Source: Phellopilus nigrolimitatus
Taxonomy: Eukaryota > Basidiomycota > Agaricomycetes > Hymenochaetales > Hymenochaetaceae
Assembly (NCBI GenBank): GCA_021029095.1
Contig: JAJOHG010000038.1
Coordinates: 1 to 64,000, forward strand
Reading direction: 5' to 3'
Length of the DNA stretch: 64,000 nt
Of this stretch, positions 32,701 to 43,527 are shown in pieces. Both the position numbers and the translations under genes were made by a program. The notes beneath the pieces are model-generated. The model was not told the DNA's origin, searched no databases, and saw only the letters and a program-made list of their open reading frames with translations. Within the stretch, counting starts at the first letter, position 1, and each line of letters begins with the position of its first letter.

Positions 32701-33777
32701 ATGCACATCCCCTTATTTTCTTCTATGTCCAAAAAATTGTACCGTCGAAAGGGCGGAGGTGGCGGCGGCGGGCATGGAGGTGGAGAAGGCGGCGGCGGGC
32801 ACTCGGATGAAGGTGGAGAAGGCAGCAGCGGAGGCTCGTCTGGAAGCGGAGGGGCCAGCAGCGGTGCTCGCACGCCTGTTTCCATTGGCTCTGGGTCGAG
32901 CTCAGGAGGAAAGACATCTGCAATCTCGTACGGCAGCGGCGGAGGCAAAGCCGCGAAGATCCCGAGCGGCCAGCTGTTTGCCGGCAGATCGCAAGGCGGG
33001 GGGACACGCGGCGAAGTTTTCGGCTCGAGGTATATACTTTCGATCTAAACTAATTCAGTCGGGTATTGATCCCGCTTTTTGTTTTGAAGGACGTATGGGA
33101 GCGGGTACCCAGGTGTCACTGGCTCGCGCGGGGTCGCAGGTTTGGGCTTCCCGTTTTACTTCTGGCCAGTTGTTTGGGGTACAGGCCATCCCACATACTT
33201 GCACTCGACGGAGGTGTGTCCGCTGCGCGTGATTTGCCTTTCTGAACCGCTGATTTAGAATTATAACATTCAGTATGGTGATGTGAATAACAGCTCGCGC
33301 CCGGGTGGTGCTCTTACGACTGTCCCCTTCTCCTCCTCCTCGGGGAACTCGACCTTCCATGTCGTCTCCGACAGCGCGACGACTACCTCTCTCCGCTCGT
33401 CTGTCGCGGCGAAATGCTCATCCGTGCTCGCGAGCAACTCGAAGGGAAACCAGGCCGTTATCGCGTTCGCCCCGACGAACAAAGAGCAGCCGCAGCCCGA
33501 GCAGGCCGTGCAGTATTTCCGTGCCAGCAGCATCACGCTGACGCTCGACGGGTACAGCGACACCGCCGCGCTCGCGGGGGACGGCGGCGCGAACGAGAAG
33601 CACACACCACTCCCGGGGTGGGTCGACACGAACCTGTTGAACTGCCTGAATCAGACGATCGGTGCGGCTGCTCCGCTCGTCGACGGCGCGCCCTCGTTTT
33701 TGAGCCACCCGATTCACGGGATGAGCGCAGTGAGCTCGATGTGGCTGATATGGCTTTTGTTGACGGCATTTTTCTAA
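32701..33777 (+). CDS. Gly-rich, putatively membrane/wall-anchored protein, paralogue A
   Basis: Three exons (32701-33029, 33090-33213, 33274-33777; 318 residues). Order: short N-terminus MHIPLFSSMSKK, a basic RRK, a Gly/Ser-rich tract, the conserved IPSGQLFAGRSQGGGTRGEV, a Gly/aromatic hydrophobic segment (GLGFPFYFWPVVWG), then an Asn/Ser/Thr-rich domain with several N-glycosylation sequons and Cys pairs (NNSSRPGG, QAVQYFRASSITLTLDGY, CLNQTIGAAAPLVDG) and a hydrophobic C-terminus (SSMWLIWLLLTAFF) that could be a membrane or GPI-type signal. I recognise the family from Agaricomycete genomes but know no function. Compared with paralogue B it has lost three residues after FWPVVWG and has more substitutions there. 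Confidence 0.8.
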
Positions 33778-34591
33778 TCCTCGTGACTGCAAATAACCAT
33801 CCTCTCTTATTTTTCTTTTGGCTCATAGATTGATTGCACCTTTGAATGTCCTGTCATGTACCCTTAATGCCAGGCGAATAATAGACGTATCTCTTTGCGC
33901 TTTGCGTCATCCTCCGGGACAGGACAAGGTTTCCATTAAAAACTCTATACCTGTGTATAATTTTTTTATAAGAAAAAACGGAGCACCCTTTGAGAAAAAC
34001 TGTGCGCAAAATCCACGTATCTGTTGTTTAGGCACCGATCAGATGCTTGCTATCGACTCGGCCAGAAACTAAATGGTTGTTCAGAAATGCAGGTTAGATC
34101 CATTCTTCAGTGGTATGCAGCCTGTTCCAAAAATCCCAATTCAAGGCGATGTTACAGCGACTGAAGAGGGAAAGTAGCTTCATAAGTTATATCTAGACGT
34201 GACAGTAGACGATTAAGCTTTCAGTAAGGTGCGTCCAGACTCGACCTGAGAAACGTTCGCGGTCGCACCCACTCTGGTCCGCCGCGCGAAGGGAGTAGAC
34301 TAGATAATAGAGGCGATGCACTCGAGACAAATAGTCAGGAAAGGGAAGGGCGGTGAAGTTCCGGTGTCCTAGACGACGTGGCTAGAAGGCGCGCAACCTG
34401 CACAAGTGAGAAATTTCCTTGTAGTGACACTGTATGGCGCGGCGAGGTCCAAAGAAAGGAGAAAAAAAGAGCCAGTGAAAGTGACACCTCGTTCCCGTCC
34501 TTTCGATCGAAACATTCACGCTTTTTGTCCACTACGTCACGTGCTACTACATGTGACTCCCGCTATTCTCGGGTCGGGACAATGACACAGA
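33778..34591. other. Intergenic 3' flank of paralogue A
   Basis: AT-rich to about 34140, then mixed composition with duplicated blocks shared with 45530-45718. No gene recognised. Confidence 0.5.
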
Positions 34592-34651
34592 GACAGTGAT
34601 AGATGGATTTCTGACAATGCTCTGTATTTCAGATGTAGATAGTCAGAATAC

Positions 34652-36221
34652 TATGACGGTCGCTATCGGACAAAAAACATTGGACTTGGGGATTTTGGAC
34701 TTTGACTTGGGAAATTCATCGATGAATATCAATGAACGGAGACTTGGAATTCACCAGTCATCAATGATCATCAATGAAAAAAGTTATGTTTTCATTGATT
34801 ACTAGTGATCACTATTGATTACTAATCATTGATGATCATTGATGATCATCAATGAGTAATGATTTTTAAAAGTCAAATCTTAATCATTGTTCATTTATGA
34901 TCAATGAATACGACTTTGAAAGACCAGTTTTATTACAAATAACCTCCTTTCCGACCAGACCCGATGTCCTTACGACACATCATTTCGAAGCTGCAGTCGG
35001 TGGCACGTCATAGGGTAGATCCCGGAGGTCCATTCGAGCCACACTTTTGAACAATCCATTGTCTAATTTTCTTTTCCAAAGAGACATAAATTAGAGTGCC
35101 CCTCAACACGTTACTATGTCTTGATTACACTTTTTTGCACTCTGAGCCAACCCATAAATCTTCCAAGAAGATTGAAATGCATCCGCTACATATACAACAA
35201 GCACTGGAAGTACAGGAAGGCAAAATACATGTGATGCTAATTGGCAATAAAATGATAGCGAACAGAAGTGACATTACGAGTAATACACGGGATAGCTCAG
35301 CACCGGCGGACTCCCTTCCAGATTATCCAGCTCTGCGACAATCCTGCGAAGCAACGAACGGTCAGGTAAAACGTGACACAGAGACATTTATTCTCACCTG
35401 AAGATCTGCATATCCACCTAGAATAAAATAAACTGAGTTATAATAATAAGAGACACAAAAACTTAAAGCACAAGAGAGCAAAGTATTCACCGGCGCCTTG
35501 AAAACATAGAAGAAATGGCGGCGAAGACGTTGATGACGCTGTTGAGCACGCCGTTGCGAGACGCGAGGAGCTTCGTGAGCACGGGGACCTCGCCCTCCGG
35601 GTGCGACACGATGGCGACGACGTCAAAGGCCTCGTTGCCGTAGATCGTATAAGGCGTCTTTTTGAGCTCGTTGAGGATGCATGAGAACGTGGGAACGAGG
35701 GCGAGTGTCCGCCCGATATCGCATAACAGGATGAAGCAGAACGTCGATCAAAGTTTGCGGCTGTGTTACTACTAAATATTAAATTATAGTCTTTTTTGTC
35801 GGATGATCTCGGATTTGAGGCATTCACCACTCATCAGTGAGTGGTGAATGCCAGTCAAGTCCATTCACTGATCATTGCTCATTTATGAGGCTTTTCATTA
35901 GACTTTTATAAATAGAATTTCACTGTTCATCAATGACTGGTGAACACTCAAGTCGAAGCACGAAGTTCATTGATGATCACTGATGAACAATGAACCCAAG
36001 TCCCCATTCATTAATGATCACTAGTGATCACTAGTGAACGATGAAAACCAAGTGCCCATTCATCGACGATCACTAGTGATCACTAGTGATCATCGATGAA
36101 TAGCTCTTAGACTTGGTTTTCACCAGTGATCACTAGTGATCACTAGTGATCATCGATGATCATCGATGATCATCACTATCTCAAGTCTAAGTCCACTATT
36201 TTGTCCAGTAACGACCGTCAA
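34652..36221. mobile_element. Pack-type TIR transposon, copy 2, 1570 bp internal-deletion derivative
   Basis: Same termini as copy 1, perfect 7-bp duplication AGAATAC. The interior keeps about 300 bp of left end, the 3' end of the captured ZZ gene (35090-35518, antisense) and the start of the captured ARG5,6 fragment (35519-35760, antisense), then the right palindrome array. Relative to copy 1 it lacks the F-box/LRR fragment and, at one clean junction, the 1815 bp between 23714 and 25528; the junction is at a shared ATGG (35515-35518). Confidence 0.88.
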
Positions 36222-36357
36222 AGAATACTGATGTCGATAGACGTACATTGCGATGTAACAATGTTGGTAAAATATGTATAGAATGGACTTCTAGAGAGGT
36301 CTCCTGTATCGCAGACGAGAGGAAAAGCGAGAGAATAGAATTAGGGGAGCTCAAAGT

Positions 36358-36755
36358 TGTTATGACACGTATTTTATTTTACCTTTACCTTGTCTTGAAC
36401 TTGCGACCTCTCAGTCACGTGACTGCCTAGAACATTCTACACTGACGTCATTATGACATCGTAGTCTAGACCATGACATCATAGTGACATCATTGACGAT
36501 GACATCACTTATGACATCATTAGCTCCACTCGCTCCACTAGTGTAACTATATTAGGTAGTGTACTGCTTGGTCTGTGCGCACTAGACTTAGGTATATAAG
36601 GAGGCAATACATGACTGGGAGACTCAATCGAGTTCTCTTAGAATATCCACCACAAAGTGTGATCCCTACTAAGTCAGCTCAGCATTGTCTCTCTCTTGTC
36701 GTCTTGTGCTTTGGAGTTTGCGCCTCAGCCTTTTGGTTTGTGGTGTGCTCTAACA
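36358..36755 (+). repeat. 5' LTR
   Basis: 398 bp. Carries the promoter (bZIP-type sites, TATA) and the self-primer donor sequence; identical to the 3' LTR outside the MITE. Confidence 0.95.
36416..36600 (+). promoter_or_regulatory. LTR promoter: CACGTG, CRE array and TATA box
   Basis: CACGTG at 36416, a full CRE TGACGTCA at 36443-36450, then about five ATGACATCA-like half sites to about 36520, and TATATAAG at 36593. CRE sites are bound by ATF/CREB bZIP factors, which in fission yeast drive the Tf retrotransposons under stress; the same is inferred here. Confidence 0.6.
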
Positions 36756-36757
36756 GT

Positions 36758-36768
36758 AGAACTCGATT
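36758..36768 (+). other. Self-primer binding site
   Basis: AGAACTCGATT, 2 nt past the 5' LTR, is the exact reverse complement of AATCGAGTTCT at 36626-36636 in the LTR, about 30 bp after the TATA box, i.e. where the mRNA should start. This is the arrangement of Tf1-type self-priming, where the RNA 5' end folds back as primer instead of a tRNA. Confidence 0.8.
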
Positions 36769-37392
36769 CTTCTCATTGCGCATTCTCCAAACGTCTCTCT
36801 CATCTCTACCTCGCCCTCATCTCTATAAACTCTTGCCTTGTCGTCGCGACACGTTGCGGCGGCCTGTTTTCATCACTTCACAATTTCACCTCACACCCGA
36901 CGCGTGCGTTCAGAGCGGTACGACCTTCGACCTCGAGGACACCACCTTCGACCTGAACAGCACTTCCGACACACGCATCGACTCTCCATCTTCTACCTTC
37001 AGCGCCAACACTATCAAGAACGACCTCACCTTCGGTTCCCGCGACCTCGTCCTTACCGTCATTGATCCCTTGATCGACGCGCGGCTTTTTGATAGGAAAC
37101 CCCATACTCCCACACACGCGGAAATCAGAGTGTCAGGTTCCACTACCGACTCGCCGCGTGTTCACTTTCTACTCCTTGCTTTATTAAATCGCACCCCACG
37201 CGCTTGGTGAACTTTTGGTAGCGTAGGCTTAAGCCGAGCTATTGGGAACGATACCCCACGAGTAGTAAGGGACAGGCGAACACCACGTCGTAGCCCTCTC
37301 GTGCAATTGCTGAAGCGTGTGTGCCTGGCGGCGCCGTAGTTAGTAGAATTATATACCGAAACATATCTCGTTGCTAGTTAGTTTCCCCAGAC
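36769..37392 (+). other. Chromovirus leader
   Basis: 624 nt between primer site and gag ATG. An open frame crosses it from the LTR but has no coding features; probably untranslated and packaging sequence. Confidence 0.5.
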
Positions 37393-38604
37393 ATGGCGGG
37401 CAACTTTACGGAGCAGCAGTTGCTGAACCTCATTGGGACTCTATCGCAGGAGGTGGTACACTTGGGTGCACAGTTGGCGGCACTCACCACCAATGTTGCC
37501 AACCTCGCCGCAATTCCCCCTCCTGCAGCAGCGGCAGCACCTGCACCAGCTCCCATTGCGGCGCGACCTCCTATGCCTAAAACTGCTCTACCCCCAATCT
37601 ACGATGGAAAAAGGGAAGAGGCAGAAGGATGGCTGCTTGCAACACGACTCTACATTTCGACACACGCTGCATCATTCCCAACCGTATTTGAGGAGGTGGT
37701 GTTTGCGCTTTCATACATGCAAGGGGAGGTGGTGAATGATTGGAAGCAAATGTATCTGGATAGGATGGAAGCGAATGCTCGGGACCGCAGCGCGGCGGCA
37801 AATGCGACACCACCCCAAGCACCCCCTCCTGAAACCTTCCCTACATGGCCGAGTTTCGCGGAGGTCTTCAAGATGCGTTTTGCAGACCCCAATCCCAGAG
37901 CCACGGCTGTCTCCAAACTGGAGAACATACGCCAAGGAACAGAGTCGGCAGATGCGTTCATAGTAAAGTTCCAAGACCTTGCTGCGCGAACTGGTTATAA
38001 TGACGCTGCATTAATTGAAGTGTTCAAAAAGAAAATTAATGGTCAGCTACTTACGCGTCTGTACGCATTACCGGCAATGCCTACCACCCTCCAGCGATTC
38101 GAGCACCCACCAGGGTCAGGAGCGTTCATTGATGGATGGTACGAGTGGGCCCAGCGACTTGATCGACAGTGGCGAGAAAGCGAAGCCTATCGTCGCAGTG
38201 CGGTGGAGCAAAAGCGAGTGACTCCAGGACAGTCAGGGAATGCAGGGAAGGCGACGCAGACTCAGACTCAGACAAGGACGTACCAACAACCACAGGTGCC
38301 GGTACAACAAAGTTATGGACAGGGTAGGGCTCAGCCGGGTGCGTCAGGGACGTCGACCACGGGAGCGCCTAGAGACCCTAATGCGATGGATGTGGACCGG
38401 ACGGGCCGTAGGCCGCCGGTGAAGTGTTTCAAATGCGGTCGTCTTGGACATTATGCGAGGGACTGTAAAGTGGGCCTCGATGTCAGGGCGATGACGTATG
38501 ACCAGATGCGCGACTATTTCGAGCAAGAAGCTGCTGCGCAGAAGGACAAGGATGCTCTGGAGGGGAAGGCTAAGGAGCAGGGTTTTCAAACCGAGTCCAA
38601 GTGA
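37393..38604 (+). CDS. gag: Chromovirus Gag
   Basis: 403 residues. Starts [20 protein letters not shown]; Ala/Pro-rich linker (about 40-60); retrotransposon gag/capsid domain ([50 protein letters not shown], about 70-220); Gln-rich region; one CCHC zinc knuckle [14 protein letters not shown] near residue 345. Forms the virus-like particle and binds genomic RNA. Ends TGA overlapping the pol frame. Confidence 0.95.
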   Translation: MAGNFTEQQLLNLIGTLSQEVVHLGAQLAALTTNVANLAAIPPPAAAAAPAPAPIAARPPMPKTALPPIYDGKREEAEGWLLATRLYISTHAASFPTVFEEVVFALSYMQGEVVNDWKQMYLDRMEANARDRSAAANATPPQAPPPETFPTWPSFAEVFKMRFADPNPRATAVSKLENIRQGTESADAFIVKFQDLAARTGYNDAALIEVFKKKINGQLLTRLYALPAMPTTLQRFEHPPGSGAFIDGWYEWAQRLDRQWRESEAYRRSAVEQKRVTPGQSGNAGKATQTQTQTRTYQQPQVPVQQSYGQGRAQPGASGTSTTGAPRDPNAMDVDRTGRRPPVKCFKCGRLGHYARDCKVGLDVRAMTYDQMRDYFEQEAAAQKDKDALEGKAKEQGFQTESK

Positions 38605-41600
38605 ACAATCTCCCGCTTGTGACTCAGAATCGATTTTCTTCTTTGAATGATGATGTAATATTAGACTGTAAAGGTTCAGGGGGGTCTCTGACTGGTTCAG
38701 AGCTCGGCGCCAAAAGGGCGTGCTTAATTCCCCATTCGAATACATGTTCTTGTCCCAATTCATCATCGGAAAAGGAAGGAAAAGGAGAGAAGAAATTCAT
38801 TCGATCGGTCAACAGTCGACATGTCGCAATGCGAATCACATTGCAGACTAGCGACACCAACGAAAGACTAGATGTAGAAGCGCTACTGGATAGTGGTGCT
38901 ACTGGCCTCTTCATTGACACCGAATTTGTAAAATCAAACCGTCTAAAGACACGTAAGCTTGCACGAAGCATACCGGTCTACAATGTAGATGGGACAAAGA
39001 ACCAAGGAGGGTCAATAGATGAGGAAGTAGACTTAATTGTGCAGTATGGGGAACATCGAGAAAAGGCAACTTTCGAAATCTGTAACCTGGGTAAAACCAC
39101 TGTCATTTTAGGGCACCCATGGTTAAAAAGACATAATCCAGAAATCGATTGGAGCTCAGGCGAAGTAAAGCTGACTCGATGCCCCAAAACATGCCAGTCA
39201 CTGCAGAAGCGAGAAAAGAGAGAGAAGGAGGCTAGGATACGAACAATAAAGCCTATGCCGGGCTTGATAGCCGATGAGGATGATGATGAGGAGGATGAAT
39301 TGGATAGGAGGATTGTGGAGGAAATGTTCTGGTTACGCTACATTGACGAGAAAGATGGACCTACTCCTGAACCCCTCAATTGGAAGGTGGCAGAACCGCC
39401 AGACTGGAAAAGCAAGGTGCCAGAAAGGTTTCATGAATTCCTGGACGTATTTGATCAGAAAACGTCGGAACGGCTCCCAACAAGAAAACCATGGGATCAT
39501 GAAATAAGCCTAAAACCTGACTTCGTGCCTAAAAAGTCAAAAGTTTATCCATTGTCTCAGGATGAGGATGACAAGGTTGGACGCTTTATTCAGGAACAGG
39601 AGGCAAAAGGATATATTCGGCCATCAAAGTCGCCAATGACGTCACCCATCTTCTTTATCAACAAAAAAGATGGAAAGCGTCGGATGATTACAGACCATCG
39701 GTATCTAAACTCCGGCACTGTCAAAAATGCGTATCCACTTCCTTTGATATCGGACATCATTGATAAACTCAAAGGCGCTAAGTACTTCTCAAAAATGGAT
39801 TTGCGCTGGGGGTATCACAATGTTCGAATTAAAGAGGGTGACGAGTGGAAGGCGGCCTTTGCAACAAGTAGGGGAGCGTATGAACCATTAGTCATGACCT
39901 TTGGATTGTGTAATGCACCAAGCACCTTTCAAAACATGATGAACGACATATTCAATGACCTAATGATTGAAGGAGTCGTTGTGATCTACATTGATGACAT
40001 TTTGGTTTTTACTGAAACTATGGAAGAAAATGATCGCATAGTAAAAGAGATCCTGAAAAGGCTTCGCGAAAACGATCTATTCCTAAAACCTGAAAAATGT
40101 GTCTTTGGCGTAGAAGAGGTGGAGTTTTTGGGAATGATGATTCGGAATGGTGAAGTTAGTATGATGGAGGACAAAGTGGAGGGAGTGAAGAATTGGCCTG
40201 TTCCAAAGAAAGTCAAGGACGTCGAGTCATTTTTGGGTTTTGCAAACTTCTATCGTCGCTTCATAAAAGATTTTGCAAAGATCACCAGACCCTTAAATGA
40301 CTTGAAAAAGAAAGACAAGACTTGGAAGTGGGGAGAGAAGGAACAAAAGGCATTTGACGAACTAAAAGCACGATTCTGCGCTAGACCAGTCGTAGTCATT
40401 CCAGATTCAAGGAAAGAAATGCGAGTTGAATCAGACGCATCGGACTTTGCCACAGGAGCCGTACTTTCGATGAAATGCGATGACGGTCTATGGAGGCCTT
40501 GTGCATACTTGTCTAAATCCTTGAATGATGTCGAGAGAAATTATGACGTGCATGACAAAGAATTATTGGGAATCATGCGAGCGCTAGAAGCATGGCGTCA
40601 TCACCTAGAGGGCTCCACCCATAAATTCGAAATCTGGACCGATCATAAAAACCTGGAGTATTTCATGAAAGCCAAAAAACTTAACCGTCGACAAGCGCGC
40701 TGGTCCTTATTCCTTTCTCGATTTGATTTTGAAATCATTCATAAACCTGGTGCAACAATGCGTAAAACTGATGCCCTCTCGAGACGAGTGGACCTTAAAG
40801 AGGGGGTGGAGAATGACAACAAAGACGTAGTCCTGTTGAAACCAGAATTTTTCAGAATCAAAGCGACTCAGCAAGGTCATGTGCTGTTAGAAGGGGCAGA
40901 AAAAGAATTATTGACGCAGATCAGAGGGGCTAAGGATTGGGATGAAGCAGTGGTGAAAGCGGCGGATGAACTGCGAAAGTCGGGAACGAGGCGGTTGAGA
41001 GGCGAGGAATGGGAGGAAGAACAGGGCCTGATTCTCTATCGAGGAAAGGTGTATGTCCCCAAAGATGGTCAGATTAGGAGAGAAATTGTCAAACTACATC
41101 ATGACTCAGCAGTAGCAGGACACCCAGGAAACTGGAAGACATTGGAATTAATTGCGCGAAACTATTGGTGGCCAGGAATGACTAAGTTTGTTCAAACTTA
41201 TGTCAAAGGCTGTGACACATGCGCACGCTACAAAATATTTCCAGAAAAACCTGCCGGAAAATTGATGCCTAATCAAACTCCCACTGCACCTTGGGAGGAC
41301 ATATCAGTGGATTTTGTGACCGGATTACCAGAAGCACAGGGCTTTAATGCGCTCTTAGTGGTTTGCGATCGCTTTTCAAAACAAATCCACGTGATCAACA
41401 CAAGAGAGGAGACATCGGCTCTAGGCTTAGCTGCGTTGTACCGAGACCATGTGTGGAAAATCCATGGCTTACCATTGACGGTGATTTCAGATCGAGGTCC
41501 ACAATTTGCGTCTGCATTCATGAAAGAGCTAAATGGCATTTTGGGGATCAAAACAAAACTGTCTACAGCATATCACCCACAAACAGACGGGCAAACAGAA

Positions 41601-42452
41601 CGAATGAATCAAGAAATCGAGCAGTATTTAAGGATGTTTATTGATCATCGCCAAGAAAACTGGCCATCCTGGACTGCTATGGCGGAATTTGCGTACAATA
41701 ATAAAGTACAAACAGCCACAAAGGTTTCTCCATTCTATTCTGTTTATGGACGAAATCCACGGATGGGTTTTGAGGTGCGAAGGGATTCAAAGGTGGAGGC
41801 GGCAGAAGATTTTGCGAATCGGATGAAGGGAATACATGAGGAAGCGAAGTCTGCTTTAGAAAAAGCAAAAGATGAGATGCAGAAGTATGCGGACCAGAGG
41901 CGAGGGGATGCTCCAAAATACAAAGTAGGGGACAAGGTTTGGCTGGACACAACGAATCTTAAAATAAATCGACCCTCGCGGAAACTTGCAGAGAAGAGGA
42001 TTGGCCCATACCCTATCACGCGTATCATCTCCCCTAATGCTGTGCAATTACGACTCCCATCCACCATAAAGATTCATCCAGTTGTCAATGTTTCGCGCAT
42101 ACGTCTACACACCGCCGCAAGCATCCCTGGACAAAGGGCTCTGCCACCACCAGCGATTGAGGTTGGAGAAGAGAAGGACTATGAGGTGGAAGAAATTTTG
42201 GACGCAAGACAGAGGCGTGGAAAGTTGGAGTTTTTAGTCAAGTGGAAGGGCTACACAGATGAGAACAATACTTGGGAACCACAGGAAAATTGCAAGCGTT
42301 CAAGGGGTTTGATAAATGACTTCTACAAAAAGCACCCAGCTGCACCCCGAGCCATCAGCATGATTGATTTCCAAGCCTTGAAATTCCGACCCTATGAGAA
42401 CTTCACCGCTACCCCATCTGATTTTGTTAATCGTCTGGAAGTCGATCCTTAA
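38601..42452 (+). CDS. pol: Chromovirus Pol (protease, RT, RNase H, integrase, chromodomain)
   Basis: About 1283 residues, no stop. Aspartic protease [12 protein letters not shown] (near residue 96); reverse transcriptase with [15 protein letters not shown] and the YIDDILVF catalytic box (near 462); RNase H with [11 protein letters not shown] (near 610) and DHKNLEYF; integrase zinc finger H-x-H-C-x2-C ([13 protein letters not shown] ... CDTCARYK, about 830-880) and DDE core ([27 protein letters not shown]); C-terminal chromodomain ([33 protein letters not shown], about 1192-1235) that would target insertion to marked chromatin. The pol frame is -1 relative to gag and is open from 38574, overlapping gag for 31 nt; it has no ATG until 38829, so expression needs a -1 shift or reinitiation near GTGA at 38601. 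Confidence 0.96.
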   Translation: MNNLPLVTQNRFSSLNDDVILDCKGSGGSLTGSELGAKRACLIPHSNTCSCPNSSSEKEGKGEKKFIRSVNSRHVAMRITLQTSDTNERLDVEALLDSGATGLFIDTEFVKSNRLKTRKLARSIPVYNVDGTKNQGGSIDEEVDLIVQYGEHREKATFEICNLGKTTVILGHPWLKRHNPEIDWSSGEVKLTRCPKTCQSLQKREKREKEARIRTIKPMPGLIADEDDDEEDELDRRIVEEMFWLRYIDEKDGPTPEPLNWKVAEPPDWKSKVPERFHEFLDVFDQKTSERLPTRKPWDHEISLKPDFVPKKSKVYPLSQDEDDKVGRFIQEQEAKGYIRPSKSPMTSPIFFINKKDGKRRMITDHRYLNSGTVKNAYPLPLISDIIDKLKGAKYFSKMDLRWGYHNVRIKEGDEWKAAFATSRGAYEPLVMTFGLCNAPSTFQNMMNDIFNDLMIEGVVVIYIDDILVFTETMEENDRIVKEILKRLRENDLFLKPEKCVFGVEEVEFLGMMIRNGEVSMMEDKVEGVKNWPVPKKVKDVESFLGFANFYRRFIKDFAKITRPLNDLKKKDKTWKWGEKEQKAFDELKARFCARPVVVIPDSRKEMRVESDASDFATGAVLSMKCDDGLWRPCAYLSKSLNDVERNYDVHDKELLGIMRALEAWRHHLEGSTHKFEIWTDHKNLEYFMKAKKLNRRQARWSLFLSRFDFEIIHKPGATMRKTDALSRRVDLKEGVENDNKDVVLLKPEFFRIKATQQGHVLLEGAEKELLTQIRGAKDWDEAVVKAADELRKSGTRRLRGEEWEEEQGLILYRGKVYVPKDGQIRREIVKLHHDSAVAGHPGNWKTLELIARNYWWPGMTKFVQTYVKGCDTCARYKIFPEKPAGKLMPNQTPTAPWEDISVDFVTGLPEAQGFNALLVVCDRFSKQIHVINTREETSALGLAALYRDHVWKIHGLPLTVISDRGPQFASAFMKELNGILGIKTKLSTAYHPQTDGQTERMNQEIEQYLRMFIDHRQENWPSWTAMAEFAYNNKVQTATKVSPFYSVYGRNPRMGFEVRRDSKVEAAEDFANRMKGIHEEAKSALEKAKDEMQKYADQRRGDAPKYKVGDKVWLDTTNLKINRPSRKLAEKRIGPYPITRIISPNAVQLRLPSTIKIHPVVNVSRIRLHTAASIPGQRALPPPAIEVGEEKDYEVEEILDARQRRGKLEFLVKWKGYTDENNTWEPQENCKRSRGLINDFYKKHPAAPRAISMIDFQALKFRPYENFTATPSDFVNRLEVDP

Positions 42453-42463
42453 AGAGGGGGTGA
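42451..42463 (+). other. Polypurine tract
   Basis: AAAGAGGGGGTGA, directly before the 3' LTR, the expected plus-strand primer. Confidence 0.85.
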
Positions 42464-42992
42464 TGTTATGACACGTATTTTATTTTACCTTTACCTTGTC
42501 TTGAACTTGCGACCTCTCAGTCACGTGACTGCCTAGAACATTCTACACTGACGTCATTATGACATCGTAGTCTAGACCATGACATCATAGTGACATCATT
42601 GACGATGACATCACTTATGACATCATTAGCTCCACTCGCTCCACTAGTGTAACTATATTAGGTAGTGTACTGCTTGGTCTGTGCGCACTAGACTTAGGTA
42701 CAGGTGGGTGTAGAAATTGACGAACCACGTAAGCGATTATCGCCACCAAATAAGGAAGAAAAGTCTGTTATCTTCCTTTTTTGGCAGCGCCAATCGCTTA
42801 CGCGGTTCGTCAATTTCTACACCCACCTGTATATAAGGAGGCAATACATGACTGGGAGACTCAATCGAGTTCTCTTAGAATATCCACCACAAAGTGTGAT
42901 CCCTACTAAGTCAGCTCAGCATTGTCTCTCTCTTGTCGTCTTGTGCTTTGGAGTTTGCGCCTCAGCCTTTTGGTTTGTGGTGTGCTCTAACA
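42464..42992 (+). repeat. 3' LTR interrupted by a MITE
   Basis: 529 bp: the 398 bp of the 5' LTR plus 131 bp (129-bp MITE and a duplicated TA) at 42701-42829. Confidence 0.95.
42701..42829. mobile_element. 129-bp hairpin MITE in the 3' LTR
   Basis: Starts CAGGTGGGTGTAGAAATTGA and ends with its exact reverse complement; arms of about 48 bp pair with few mismatches (ACCACGTAAGCGATT versus AATCGCTTACGCGGT). The LTR reads GG-TA-[MITE]-TATATAAGG where the other LTR has GGTATATAAGG, a TA target duplication. Mariner-like non-autonomous element by ends and target; no coding capacity. Confidence 0.93.
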
Positions 42993-43527
42993 AAAGTTAA
43001 AATTGAGATTTACAACTCTCAAGCTCCTGCCTATTGCAGTGCATCTTAACTCGTCACGGCATACCGGCATCAAAGCTCGCGTAGCTGGCATCAGCTTGGT
43101 CAACGAGCAGTGGTAACCGCCGGAACATTTTTCAGATGTCCTAGGGTTACAATCCAAATCTGTTAAATGAGTGTCAAATCGATTTTTTCATTGCTATCTG
43201 TCCTTTTTTGCATAGCACTATCACACATTAGTATTTTTTCGGATATTTCAGCCCAATTGTGGTCAAAGTCTGCAGAAAAGGGTTTAAACACATGTACCAA
43301 CTTGTTACCCGATAACAAAATCATAATACGTGAAGAAGAACGGCTCAGAAAACGTATTTCTAACCCTAGTTACCTGAAGAGATTGCCGGCGGTTGCGTTT
43401 ACATGCTGACAGGACTGTGGTCCTGCTGATGAGATCGCGGAAGCCGGCGTGCCGCGATTCGTTGAGATGCACTGTAATAGGCAGGAGCTTGAGAGTTGTA
43501 AATCTCAATTTTAACTTTGAGCTCCCC

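Larger units (their letters stand above)
31765..34390. repeat. Tandem duplication, unit A
   Basis: From the last codons of the phosphatase gene to about 34390 the sequence matches 34592-45718 once the later insertions there are removed: GATGGATTT-TAACAATGCT start, AGAATACTGAT, TATGTATAGAATGGA-TTCTAGA, TATCGCAGACGAGG, GCCGAATGAGCGC-GTTGCACTGC, then the Gly-rich gene and its 3' flank (AGACGTGA-AGT, GACCTGA-AAACGT). Identity is obvious but far from complete, so the duplication is old relative to the insertions. 31769-32700 holds no gene apart from these shared blocks. Confidence 0.85.
36358..42992 (+). mobile_element. Complete Ty3/Gypsy chromovirus retrotransposon
   Basis: Two LTRs (36358-36755; 42464-42992) begin TGTTATG and end CTAACA, flanked by a 5-bp duplication AAAGT (36353-36357; 42993-42997). 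Apart from a MITE in the 3' LTR, I find no difference between the LTRs by eye. Self-primer site, gag, pol with chromodomain and polypurine tract are all intact, so this is a very young and probably active copy. Order protease-RT-RNaseH-integrase-chromodomain places it in the chromovirus branch common in fungi. Confidence 0.96.
36344..43527. mobile_element. Foldback MITE (about 550 bp), split by a chromovirus
   Basis: Termini GGGGAGCTCAAAGT (36344) and its reverse complement ending GAGCTCCCC (43527), flanked by TA. The arms pair for over 60 bp: the right-hand part after the retroelement (43000-43050: TTAAAATTGAGATTTACAAC, CTCTCAAGCTCCTGCC) is mirrored at 43460-43515. The chromovirus 36358-42992 sits 14 bp inside the left arm. 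The loop (43060-43450) carries no gene. Confidence 0.85.

Noticed and set aside
36575..37210. A 211-codon frame starting in the 5' LTR of the chromovirus
   Set aside because: It spans LTR and leader, shows no domain, and lies upstream of the real gag; treated as non-coding.
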